Shown here piece by piece: positions 1 through 5,287 of a stretch of DNA of 5,287 nucleotides; within the stretch, counting starts at the first letter, position 1, and every line of letters begins with the position of its first letter. The notes beneath the pieces are model-generated. The model saw only the letters and a list, made by a program, of their open reading frames with translations. It had not been told where the DNA came from and ran no database searches. Origin of the DNA: Pontimonas sp. (GTDB taxonomy: Bacteria > Actinomycetota > Actinomycetes > Actinomycetales > Microbacteriaceae); NCBI GenBank assembly GCA_017852615.1, contig JAFMKX010000062.1:1-5287 (forward strand), written 5' to 3'. The position numbers were made by a program, and so were the translations under genes.

Positions 1-53
1 TAGTACGCCGCCCTCTCACGGCGGTAACGCGGGTTCGAATCCCGCTGGGGTCA
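1..53 (+). tRNA. tRNA-Glu (anticodon CTC), 3' part, truncated by the window edge
   Basis: Reads glutamate GAG codons. Visible parts: the 3' strand of the D-stem at about 3-6; an anticodon arm with stem CCGCC (8-12) pairing with GGCGG (20-24) around the 7-nt loop CTCTCAC, which places anticodon CTC at 15-17 after T33-equivalent T14; a 4-nt variable loop (25-28); a perfect T-arm GCGGG-TTCGAAT-CCCGC (29-45); and the acceptor 3' strand TGGGGTC (46-52) with discriminator A53. The next bases are CGC, so CCA is not encoded and must be added after transcription, as is common in actinobacteria. The 5' acceptor strand and most of the D-arm lie upstream of the window. In actinobacteria a tRNA-Glu near leuCD is a recurrent arrangement (family knowledge). 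The isotype is firm because both arms fold without mismatch. Confidence 0.95.
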
Positions 54-63
54 CGCGATAAGC

Positions 64-101
64 ACTACGGCCATCACCCCTGTGGGGTTGATGGCCGTAG
101 T
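64..101 (+). terminator. Long hairpin after tRNA-Glu, probable terminator without a U-tract
   Basis: ACTACGGCCATCA (64-76) pairs perfectly with TGATGGCCGTAGT (89-101). CCCC (77-80) with GGGG (84-87) extends the stem, leaving T88 as a bulge and a TGT loop, about 17 bp in all. It begins 11 nt after the tRNA 3' end, the expected place for a tRNA transcription terminator. No run of T follows on either strand, so an intrinsic terminator of the classical kind is not shown; U-less terminators are reported in high-GC actinobacteria. Alternatives are an RNA-processing signal or a 5' leader structure of the downstream membrane-protein gene. Confidence 0.65.
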
Positions 102-113
102 AGCGTTAGGGGC

Positions 114-130
114 GCCTCGGTTGCCGAGGC
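114..130 (+). promoter_or_regulatory. Second hairpin, immediately upstream of the terC Shine-Dalgarno
   Basis: GCCTCGG (114-120) pairs perfectly with CCGAGGC (124-130) around a TTG loop: 7 bp, six of them G-C. It ends 5 nt before the AAGGAGA ribosome site at 136-142, so it would sit at the edge of the initiating ribosome's footprint. Only TT follows, so a terminator role is weak. It could tune translation of the downstream gene or stabilise the 5' end. The structure is seen directly; any regulatory role is inference. Confidence 0.4.
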
Positions 131-135
131 TTGGC

Positions 136-142
136 AAGGAGA
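136..142 (+). promoter_or_regulatory. Ribosome binding site that fixes the TerC-family start
   Basis: AAGGAGA lies 6 nt before the GTG at 149. It falls inside the longest possible reading frame, which opens with a TTG at 131, so the TTG cannot be the start served by this site. The in-frame GTG at 143 touches the site and is too close. Confidence 0.85.
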
Positions 143-148
143 GTGTGC

Positions 149-1150
149 GTGGGCTTTCAATTACCGCTGTGGTTTGAAGTGTCCTCGCTGGTGATACTCT
201 CGCTCATCCTGATCGCTGATTTGGCTTTGGTGGTGTGGCGACCCCACCACCCCTCCGTTAAGGAATCGTTGGTGTGGGTCAGTTTTTATGTCGCGCTTGC
301 CGTGGTATTTGCTGGCTTGATGTTCGTTTTCTCTGGTGAGAAATATGGCTCTGAGTTCTTAGCCGGATGGGTCACGGAGTATTCCCTCTCGATAGACAAC
401 CTGTTTGTCTTTGTGCTGATCATGGCCTCGTTTAAGGTGCCCAAAAAGAACCAGCAACAGGTTCTGATGATCGGAATTCTGCTGGCCATTGCCTTTAGAG
501 GTGTCTTCATCCTCTTGGGCGCTGCCCTGATTGCCAGTTTCAGCTGGATTTTCTATGTTTTTGGAGCCTTCCTGGTGTTCGTGGGTCTTCAGCAGTTCTT
601 CAGCGGCCGCGAAGACGATGTGCAGCGCCACAGTAAGCTGACGAGCTTTTTGATGCGACACATGGACATGACGGATGAATTCCACGGCATGAAAGTTCGT
701 GTCACCATCGCCGGTAAGAAAGTATTTACCCCGGTATTGGTGGTCTTTCTCACCATTGGCACTGCCGACGTGATATTCGCCGTGGATTCCATTCCCGCGA
801 TTTATGGCATCACCCAAAGCCCCTTCATCGTCTTTACCGCCAATGTTTTTGCCCTGATGGGTTTGCGCCAGCTGTATTTCCTGCTCGGGGGCCTGATCGA
901 CAAGCTCGCCTACCTCCACCTGGGTATTGCTTTCATCCTGACCTTCATCGGAATGAAACTTGTCTTTCACGCTCTGCACGACAACGCGGTGTTCTTCATC
1001 AATGGCGGTGCCCCCCTTGCGTGGGCGCCTGATGTGGGGACCTGGGAGTCGCTCATTGTCATCGTGGTGGCGATGACGATTGCCGTCGTGGCCAGTGTGA
1101 TTCGCTTGGCCAAGGACCGTGAGCTCAGCTCACTCAGGGGCAAAAAGTAG
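149..1150 (+). CDS. TerC/Alx-family integral membrane protein, probable Mn2+ (metal) exporter
   Basis: A 333-residue polytopic inner-membrane protein of the TerC family (E. coli Alx, B. subtilis YkoY/YceF, TerC of tellurite operons). Characterised members mostly export Mn2+ or metallate exported enzymes; the name TerC comes from tellurite resistance. Hydrophobic segments lie at about residues 11-30, 41-62, 80-95, 105-127, 134-152, 193-215, 225-246, 250-275 and 301-320, which suggests up to nine helices. The two family signatures with acidic residues inside the membrane are present: YSLSIDNLFVF (78-88, D83) and TADVIFAVDSIPA (205-217, D207 and D213), followed by GLRQLYFLLGG (238-248). A charged loop at about 153-190 separates the two halves, as is typical. 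The length is close to that of Alx. The GTG start is chosen from the AAGGAGA site 6 nt upstream. No terB, terD or terE neighbour is seen, so a tellurite role is not supported; metal export is inferred from the family. Confidence 0.93.
   Translation: MGFQLPLWFEVSSLVILSLILIADLALVVWRPHHPSVKESLVWVSFYVALAVVFAGLMFVFSGEKYGSEFLAGWVTEYSLSIDNLFVFVLIMASFKVPKKNQQQVLMIGILLAIAFRGVFILLGAALIASFSWIFYVFGAFLVFVGLQQFFSGREDDVQRHSKLTSFLMRHMDMTDEFHGMKVRVTIAGKKVFTPVLVVFLTIGTADVIFAVDSIPAIYGITQSPFIVFTANVFALMGLRQLYFLLGGLIDKLAYLHLGIAFILTFIGMKLVFHALHDNAVFFINGGAPLAWAPDVGTWESLIVIVVAMTIAVVASVIRLAKDRELSSLRGKK
1119..1133 (+). repeat. Inverted repeat near the 3' end of the TerC-family gene
   Basis: GTGAGC (1119-1124) and GCTCAC (1128-1133) form a perfect 6-bp stem around TCA. 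It lies within the coding sequence, 15 nt before the stop codon. No T-run follows. It may be chance, a weak transcript-end structure or a protein site; no function is claimed. Confidence 0.35.
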
Positions 1151-1156
1151 GCCCGG

Positions 1157-1165
1157 TGTTACGCT
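1157..1165 (+). promoter_or_regulatory. Candidate extended -10 promoter for the leuC-leuD-murA-plsC operon
   Basis: TG-T-TACGCT matches the extended -10 pattern TGN-TANNNT, and transcription would start near A1171, about 65 nt before leuC. No good -35 box lies 16-18 nt upstream; that region is the end of the TerC-family gene. Extended -10 promoters often lack a -35. This is the best promoter match in the 85-nt gap, but read-through from upstream is also possible. Confidence 0.4.
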
Positions 1166-1192
1166 AGGACATTGGTTTTAGCCTCAAGTAGA

Positions 1193-1204
1193 CCCGGAGA
1201 CGGG
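1193..1204 (+). other. Small GNRA-tetraloop hairpin in the leuC leader
   Basis: CCCG (1193-1196) pairs with CGGG (1201-1204) around GAGA, a GNRA tetraloop, which is stable for its size. It ends 18 nt before the leuC ribosome site. GCCCG at 1151-1155 could also pair with CGGGC at 1201-1205 in a read-through transcript. The four-base stem is short enough to be chance. Confidence 0.3.
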
Positions 1205-1222
1205 CGTGAATGAAGTAGTCGT

Positions 1223-1229
1223 GAAGGAG
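1223..1229 (+). promoter_or_regulatory. Ribosome binding site that fixes the leuC start
   Basis: GAAGGAG lies 6 nt before ATG 1236. The frame is open from a GTG at 1206, but that codon lacks a comparable upstream site, and the ten extra residues would run across this ribosome site. Confidence 0.88.
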
Positions 1230-1235
1230 CCCCAG

Positions 1236-2672
1236 ATGAGCACATCCCCTCCGCGTACTTTGGCGGAAAAAGTCTGGGCAGATCACCTTGTCTCTCAGGG
1301 TGAGAATGGTGAACCCGATCTGATTTATATCGATCTTCACCTGGTGCACGAAGTGACCAGCCCCCAGGCGTTTGATGGGCTCCGCGTCGCTGGTCGCAGC
1401 GTCCGTCGGCCTGATCTGACAATCGCCACTGAGGATCACAACACACCCACGATCAACATCGATAAGCCCATCGCTGAGCCGACGAGTCGGATACAGATTG
1501 AAACTCTGCGTGCCAACGCGAAAGAATTTGGTATTCGTCTGCATTCTTTGGGCGATATCGAACAGGGCATTGTGCACGTGGTGGGGCCACAGCTTGGATT
1601 GACGATGCCCGGAATCACTGTCGTGTGTGGAGACTCGCACACCTCGACCCATGGTGCTTTTGGCGCGATGGCGTTTGGTATCGGCACCAGCGAAGTCGAG
1701 CACGTCCTGGCCACGCAAACGCTGCCCTTGGCGCCCTTTAAGACCATGGCGATCACGGTCGAAGGCGAACTTCGCCCGGGCGTCACGGCCAAGGACATCA
1801 TTTTGGCCGTGATTGCCAAAATCGGCACCGGCGGTGGCCAAGGCTATGTATTGGAGTACCGCGGTAGCGCGATTCGGGCGCTGTCGATGGATGGCCGCAT
1901 GACGATTTGCAATATGTCGATCGAAGCCGGGGCTCGCGCCGGAATGGTCGCTCCTGATCAGGTCACCTATGACTACCTCAAGGGTCGCCCCCATGCTCCC
2001 AGCGGCGAAGACTGGGATGCAGCAGTGGCCTACTGGGACACTCTGGCCACCGACGAAGGGGCAACCTTTGACGCCGAAGTATTCCTCGATGCCAACGAGC
2101 TAGAACCTTTTGTCACCTGGGGAACCAATCCGGGTCAAGGCGTTTCGTTGAATGACCGGGTCCCCGACCCCGAGGCGATGGCTGATCCCAATGACAAAGC
2201 CGCGGCGCTTCGAGCCCTGGAATACATGGATTTGCGCGCGGGAACCCCGATGAAGGACATTGAGATCGACACGGTCTTCATGGGCTCGTGCACTAACTCT
2301 CGCCTGGACGACCTGCGTTTGTTTGCCTCGATTATCCAGGGCCAGAAAAAAGCTGATCACATCCGGTTGATGGTGGTCCCGGGTTCTGCTCGAGTGCGCC
2401 TCGAGGCGGAAGCCGAGGGCATTGACAAGATCGTCGAGGAATTTGGTGGCGAATGGCGATTCGCTGGCTGTTCGATGTGCTTGGGGATGAACCCTGACCA
2501 GCTCGCTCCCGGTGAGCGCGCCGCCTCCACGTCTAATCGCAATTTTGAGGGACGCCAGGGCAAGGGAGGGCGAACCCACTTGGTCTCGCCGGCTGTCGCT
2601 GCGGCAACAGCCATCAAGGGCACACTGGCAAGCCCCAGCGATGTCGGGGCACACAGTGAGGTGGGAGCGTAA
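1236..2672 (+). CDS. leuC: 3-isopropylmalate dehydratase, large subunit (LeuC)
   Basis: The large subunit of isopropylmalate isomerase converts 2-isopropylmalate to 3-isopropylmalate through dehydration and rehydration, the second step of committed leucine synthesis, in the cytoplasm. The 478 residues cover the whole aconitase-type catalytic region, slightly longer than the roughly 466 of E. coli LeuC. The three cysteines that bind the [4Fe-4S] cluster are C352 in FMGSCTNSR, and C412 and C415 in GCSMCLGMNPDQ. Their 60 and 63 spacing equals that of E. coli C347/C407/C410. Other family blocks are RTLAEKVW near the N-terminus, ATEDHNTPT (64-72) and VCGDSHTSTHGAFGA (130-144). The ATG at 1236 is preferred to GTG 1206 because of the GAAGGAG site 6 nt upstream. 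The stop overlaps the leuD start by one base (TAATG), which implies coupled translation of the two subunits in similar amounts. No frameshift or missing residue was seen. Confidence 0.98.
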   Translation: MSTSPPRTLAEKVWADHLVSQGENGEPDLIYIDLHLVHEVTSPQAFDGLRVAGRSVRRPDLTIATEDHNTPTINIDKPIAEPTSRIQIETLRANAKEFGIRLHSLGDIEQGIVHVVGPQLGLTMPGITVVCGDSHTSTHGAFGAMAFGIGTSEVEHVLATQTLPLAPFKTMAITVEGELRPGVTAKDIILAVIAKIGTGGGQGYVLEYRGSAIRALSMDGRMTICNMSIEAGARAGMVAPDQVTYDYLKGRPHAPSGEDWDAAVAYWDTLATDEGATFDAEVFLDANELEPFVTWGTNPGQGVSLNDRVPDPEAMADPNDKAAALRALEYMDLRAGTPMKDIEIDTVFMGSCTNSRLDDLRLFASIIQGQKKADHIRLMVVPGSARVRLEAEAEGIDKIVEEFGGEWRFAGCSMCLGMNPDQLAPGERAASTSNRNFEGRQGKGGRTHLVSPAVAAATAIKGTLASPSDVGAHSEVGA

Positions 2673-3274
2673 TGGACAAGATTTCACTCGTCGAGGGCAC
2701 CGGAGTCCCACTTCGTCGCAGCAACGTCGATACCGACCAGATCATCCCGGCAGAATTTCTCAAGCGGGTGACGAAGACCGGCTATGACGATGCGTTGTTC
2801 TATGCCTGGCGTCAAGACCCCACCTTCGTTCTCAACACCGAGCCTTATACCCACGGCGGTGTCCTGGTCGCAGGTCCCGATTTCGGCACCGGGTCTTCTC
2901 GCGAGCACGCAGTGTGGGCACTGCGTGACTTTGGCTTTCGTGCGGTAATTTCCTCGCGCTTTGGAGATATTTTCCGATCTAATTCTGGCAAGCAGGGCCT
3001 GGTCACGGCACTGGTCGCTGAGTCGGTCATCGAGGCGCTGTGGGCGGAAATCGAGGCTCACCCGGGTGTCGCGGTTACCGTGGACCTGGGAGCGCGTGAG
3101 ATACGGTGTGGAGGGCTTAGCGCACCCTTTGAGATAGACGAATACACTCGCTGGCGATTGATGGAGGGCCTTGATGACATCGCACTCACTCTCCAGCACG
3201 CCGACGCGATTGAAGATTTCGAAGGCCGCCGTGAAGCATGGCGTCCTCGAACCCTGCCCGCCAGGAGTCAGTAA
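2672..3274 (+). CDS. leuD: 3-isopropylmalate dehydratase, small subunit (LeuD)
   Basis: The small 'swivel' subunit pairs with LeuC and supplies substrate-specifying residues that close over the Fe-S active site. At 200 residues it is the usual bacterial length. Family motifs are NVDTDQIIPAEFL (18-30), GPDFGTGSSREHAVWAL (68-84) with the substrate-contact GSSREHA, and SSRFGDIFRSNSGKQGL (94-110), equivalent to the F-x-D-I-F-x-x-N block of other LeuD proteins. The ATG shares its A with the leuC stop. A purine-rich site, GAGGTGGGAG, lies inside the leuC end (2658-2667), and the overlap favours translational coupling. The stop codon abuts the murA ATG directly. LeuC and LeuD together form the functional enzyme, and neither is expected to work alone in bacteria (family knowledge). 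Confidence 0.98.
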   Translation: MDKISLVEGTGVPLRRSNVDTDQIIPAEFLKRVTKTGYDDALFYAWRQDPTFVLNTEPYTHGGVLVAGPDFGTGSSREHAVWALRDFGFRAVISSRFGDIFRSNSGKQGLVTALVAESVIEALWAEIEAHPGVAVTVDLGAREIRCGGLSAPFEIDEYTRWRLMEGLDDIALTLQHADAIEDFEGRREAWRPRTLPARSQ

Positions 3275-4645
3275 ATGAACCCCGTGGAAACAGCCGCGGG
3301 TAAAGCCTCCTTGTCGGCTCACCCGGAGAGCGCTGACACCATCAAATTTGAAGGTGGCAAGCCTCTGGTGGGTGAGGTGGAAGTTCGTGGGGCAAAGAAC
3401 CTGGTCACCAAAGCGATGGTGGCAGCGCTGCTGGCGGATTCACCGAGTGTTCTGCGCGGTGTTCCCCACATCCGCGATGTCGCCGTAGTTCGAGGGTTAT
3501 TAGAAGCCCACGCTGTGACGGTCACAGAACTCGCCGATGGGGAAATTCAGATGGATCCCCGCGGTGTGGAAAGTGCACACTTTGCCGAGATTGATGCCCA
3601 TGCGGGCTCTAGTCGGATTCCGATTCTTTTTTGTGGCCCACTCCTTCACCAGTTGGGTGAGGCTTATATCCCTGACCTCGGGGGGTGTCGGATCGGGGAT
3701 CGCCCGATTAACTTCCACCTGGATGCTCTTCGTGCCTTTGGCGCTGAAGTAGATAAGAGCAATGAGGGTATTCGCCTCAGCGCTCCGGCTCGTCTGGTCG
3801 GTGCTCGCGTGGATCTTCCCTATCCCAGCGTGGGGGCAACCGAGCAGGTCCTGTTGACCGCTGTGCGGGCCAAAGGTGTGACTGAGCTGACCAACGCAGC
3901 CATCGAACCAGAGATTATGGACCTGATTGCAATTTTGCAAAAGATGGGCGCCATCATCGTGGTGGAACCCAATCGCACCATTGTGATCGAGGGTGTCGAT
4001 TCGTTATCGGGTTACGACCACCGGGCGATTGCCGATCGCAACGAAGCAGCAAGTTGGGCGGCGGCGGCCTTGGCTACCCGCGGGGATATTTATGTTCGCG
4101 GCGCCCACCAACAAGAGCTCATGACGTTTCTCAACGTCTATCGCAAAGTTGGTGGTGTTTTCGATATTGATGACGAAGGAATCCGTTTCCGTCACCCCGG
4201 CGGCGCCATTAAGCCCGTGGTGATCGAAACCGATGTTCACCCCGGTTTCATGACCGATTGGCAGCAACCCATGATCGTGGCGTTGACCCAGGCTGAAGGT
4301 CGCTCGATTGTTCACGAAACGGTGTATGAAAACCGATTTGGGTTTACCGACGCCCTGGTGAAAATGGGTGCCGATATCCAGGTCTACAAAGAGGGCATCG
4401 CCAGTATTACCCGCCGGGTGCCCCGCAGGCCCCTGGAGCAAGCGGCGGTCATTACCGGTCCCACGCCTCTGACCGGGGCCAACATTCGAGTACCTGATTT
4501 GCGCGGTGGATTTAGCCACATCATTGCTGCGGTAACGGCATCGGGTCCCTCTACCGTGAGCAACGTGGGAATTATTTCTCGCGGCTATGAACACCTTTTG
4601 CAGAAACTAGATGGGCTCGGAGCCACCTTCGAGCTCCAGGAGTAA
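3275..4645 (+). CDS. murA: UDP-N-acetylglucosamine 1-carboxyvinyltransferase (MurA)
   Basis: Transfers enolpyruvate from phosphoenolpyruvate to the 3'-OH of UDP-GlcNAc, the first committed cytoplasmic step of peptidoglycan synthesis. The 456 residues form the two-domain EPSP-synthase-like fold. Residues matching E. coli MurA by motif are K41-N42 (K22-N23) in RGAKN, R114 (R91), catalytic C138 (C115) in GGCRIGDRP, R143 (R120), D328 (D305) in TDWQQP, and R410 (R397) in DLRGG. The spacings R114-C138 (24) and C138-D328 (190) equal those of E. coli. EPEIMD (211-216), YENRF (351-355) and RGYE (436-439) also fit. About 20 residues of polar sequence precede the domain, so the protein is longer than the roughly 419 of E. 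coli. The start is supported by CAGGAG 7 nt before the ATG. The ATG follows the leuD stop with no gap (TAAATG), so expression is tied to leuCD. Cysteine rather than aspartate in the active-site loop means the fosfomycin-alkylated residue is present. Confidence 0.96.
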   Translation: MNPVETAAGKASLSAHPESADTIKFEGGKPLVGEVEVRGAKNLVTKAMVAALLADSPSVLRGVPHIRDVAVVRGLLEAHAVTVTELADGEIQMDPRGVESAHFAEIDAHAGSSRIPILFCGPLLHQLGEAYIPDLGGCRIGDRPINFHLDALRAFGAEVDKSNEGIRLSAPARLVGARVDLPYPSVGATEQVLLTAVRAKGVTELTNAAIEPEIMDLIAILQKMGAIIVVEPNRTIVIEGVDSLSGYDHRAIADRNEAASWAAAALATRGDIYVRGAHQQELMTFLNVYRKVGGVFDIDDEGIRFRHPGGAIKPVVIETDVHPGFMTDWQQPMIVALTQAEGRSIVHETVYENRFGFTDALVKMGADIQVYKEGIASITRRVPRRPLEQAAVITGPTPLTGANIRVPDLRGGFSHIIAAVTASGPSTVSNVGIISRGYEHLLQKLDGLGATFELQE

Positions 4646-4650
4646 CTCTG

Positions 4651-5287
4651 GTGAGTGCTGTCACAGTCACGCCGAAGCGGCGCAAAGCGGAGATTCGTTG
4701 GCATATTTTTGCCGGCATTGTGTTGCCCGTCGTGGGCACCATGGTGAAACTGCGTATTCGAGAAGGCTCCCGGCTTCCCGCCCAGGGACCCTTCATTGTC
4801 TCGCCCAATCACTTCAGCGAGATTGATCCCATCCTGATGGGGATTGTGGTGTGGAAGCTTCGCCGCACGCCCAGGTTTTTAGCTAAGGCCTCGCTGTTTC
4901 GTGTTCCCCTTCTGGGCTGGTTGATGCGCTTTACTGGCCAAATTCCGGTGGAGCGTGATTCCAATGCAACCCTGGGGGAGCCGCTGAAGGCCGCGGGCGA
5001 GTTGGTGACCAGGGGTCAAGGCGTGATCGTCTATCCCGAGGGCACCTTGACCAAAGATCCTGATTTGTGGCCGATGAAGGGCAAGGTGGGAGCTGTGCGC
5101 ATGGCTTTGCAATCGGACATTCCTTTGTATCCAGCAGCCCACTGGGGCACCCAGCACTGGATGGGACGCTATGCCAAAAAGATTCGCTTCTTCCCCAGAA
5201 CCACCATTGATGCGGTGGTGGGCGAACCACTGGACTTATCTGCTTTTCGGGGAAAGCCCATCACGAAGGAATTGCTCGAAAGCGCAA
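4651..5287 (+). CDS. plsC: PlsC-type 1-acyl-sn-glycerol-3-phosphate acyltransferase, 3' end beyond the window
   Basis: Probably acylates lysophosphatidic acid at the sn-2 position to give phosphatidic acid for membrane lipid synthesis, at the inner face of the cytoplasmic membrane. The first 212 codons are visible and the frame runs off the right edge. Motif I of the family, NH(x4)D, is NHFSEID (N53, H54, D59). A middle block includes IPVERD (98-103), and motif III is YPEGT (128-132); the block around IPLYPAAHWG (157-166) fits motif IV. A basic N-terminus (KRRK) is followed by a hydrophobic stretch at about 19-32 that may anchor it to the membrane. The GTG start is chosen from the CAGGAG site inside the murA end, 8 nt upstream; the gap from the murA stop is only 5 nt. 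The exact acyl acceptor cannot be proven from motifs, since related acyltransferases in actinobacteria use other lipids. In this neighbourhood gpsA and ddl often follow (knowledge, not seen here). Confidence 0.92.
   Translation, partial: MSAVTVTPKRRKAEIRWHIFAGIVLPVVGTMVKLRIREGSRLPAQGPFIVSPNHFSEIDPILMGIVVWKLRRTPRFLAKASLFRVPLLGWLMRFTGQIPVERDSNATLGEPLKAAGELVTRGQGVIVYPEGTLTKDPDLWPMKGKVGAVRMALQSDIPLYPAAHWGTQHWMGRYAKKIRFFPRTTIDAVVGEPLDLSAFRGKPITKELLESA

Noticed and set aside
131..148. TTG at 131 as the start of the TerC-family gene
   Set aside because: The AAGGAGA site lies inside this extension and serves GTG 149; the TTG lies within the trailing edge of a hairpin and has no site of its own.
54..148. 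yybP-ykoY Mn2+ riboswitch upstream of the TerC-family gene
   Set aside because: The gap is short and holds two simple hairpins, without the multi-helix junction and conserved loops of that riboswitch.
359..979. Minus-strand open frame (206 codons) antisense to the TerC-family gene
   Set aside because: Low-complexity, H/Q/E-rich translation typical of the complement of a hydrophobic membrane-protein gene; no family resemblance.
1172..1187. TTGG...CCTCAA imperfect hairpin as a terminator after the TerC-family gene
   Set aside because: Only a few base pairs with a bulge; too weak, and the T residues fall in the loop rather than after the stem.
1206..1235. GTG at 1206 as the leuC start
   Set aside because: No good upstream ribosome site; a strong GAAGGAG lies 6 nt before ATG 1236, where LeuC homology begins shortly after.
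1171..1235. Leucine attenuator with a leader peptide
   Set aside because: No small frame rich in leucine codons precedes leuC (only a two-codon ATG-AAG-TAG at 1210), and there is no terminator hairpin with a T-run.
1164..1994. Long open frame on the minus strand (276 codons) antisense to leuC
   Set aside because: It mirrors the leuC reading frame, has no recognisable motif or ribosome site, and leuC is certain from its Fe-S cysteines and family blocks.
2512..2787. Plus-strand open frame across the leuC/leuD junction
   Set aside because: Overlaps two certain genes in another frame, with an arginine-rich translation typical of a shifted frame.
4611..4826. Plus-strand open frame across the murA/plsC junction
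   Set aside because: Out-of-frame shadow; the true frame from GTG 4651 carries the NHx4D and PEGT acyltransferase motifs.

Overview
The window looks like an ordinary chromosomal segment of an actinobacterium, most plausibly of the Microbacteriaceae or a relative. The grounds are a moderately GC-rich composition (judged by eye), GTG starts beside strong AAGGAG/AGGAG Shine-Dalgarno sites, a tRNA gene without an encoded CCA end, and the order tRNA-Glu ... leuC-leuD ... plsC. That order matches the conserved actinobacterial tRNA-Glu/leuCD/plsC/gpsA/ddl neighbourhood. The family assignment is inference; the genus cannot be read from this window.

Layout, all on the + strand. 1-53: 3' part of a tRNA-Glu with anticodon CTC, whose 5' end lies outside the window. 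54-148: a short spacer with two hairpins, the first a probable terminator for the tRNA, the second just upstream of the next Shine-Dalgarno. 149-1150: a TerC/Alx-family polytopic membrane protein, probably a metal (Mn2+) exporter. 1151-1235: a spacer with a candidate extended -10 promoter and a small GNRA-loop hairpin. 1236-2672 and 2672-3274: leuC and leuD, the two subunits of 3-isopropylmalate dehydratase. 3275-4645: murA, the first committed enzyme of peptidoglycan synthesis. 4651 to the right edge: the first 212 codons of a PlsC-type acyltransferase. No gene-free stretch exceeds 100 bases.

How they work together: LeuC and LeuD form one [4Fe-4S] enzyme that isomerises 2-isopropylmalate to 3-isopropylmalate in leucine synthesis. 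The junctions leuC/leuD (1-nt overlap), leuD/murA (0 nt) and murA/plsC (5 nt) are so tight that the four genes almost certainly share one transcript, with probable translational coupling. The operon thus ties leucine synthesis to the entry step of cell-wall synthesis and to phosphatidic-acid formation. terC could be read through into this operon, as no convincing terminator separates it from leuC.

I found no mobile element, CRISPR array, prophage, broken gene or obviously new system. The points worth a second look are modest: the position of murA inside a leu operon with a cysteine-type active site, terC where a leucine regulator is often found, and unexplained hairpins around terC.
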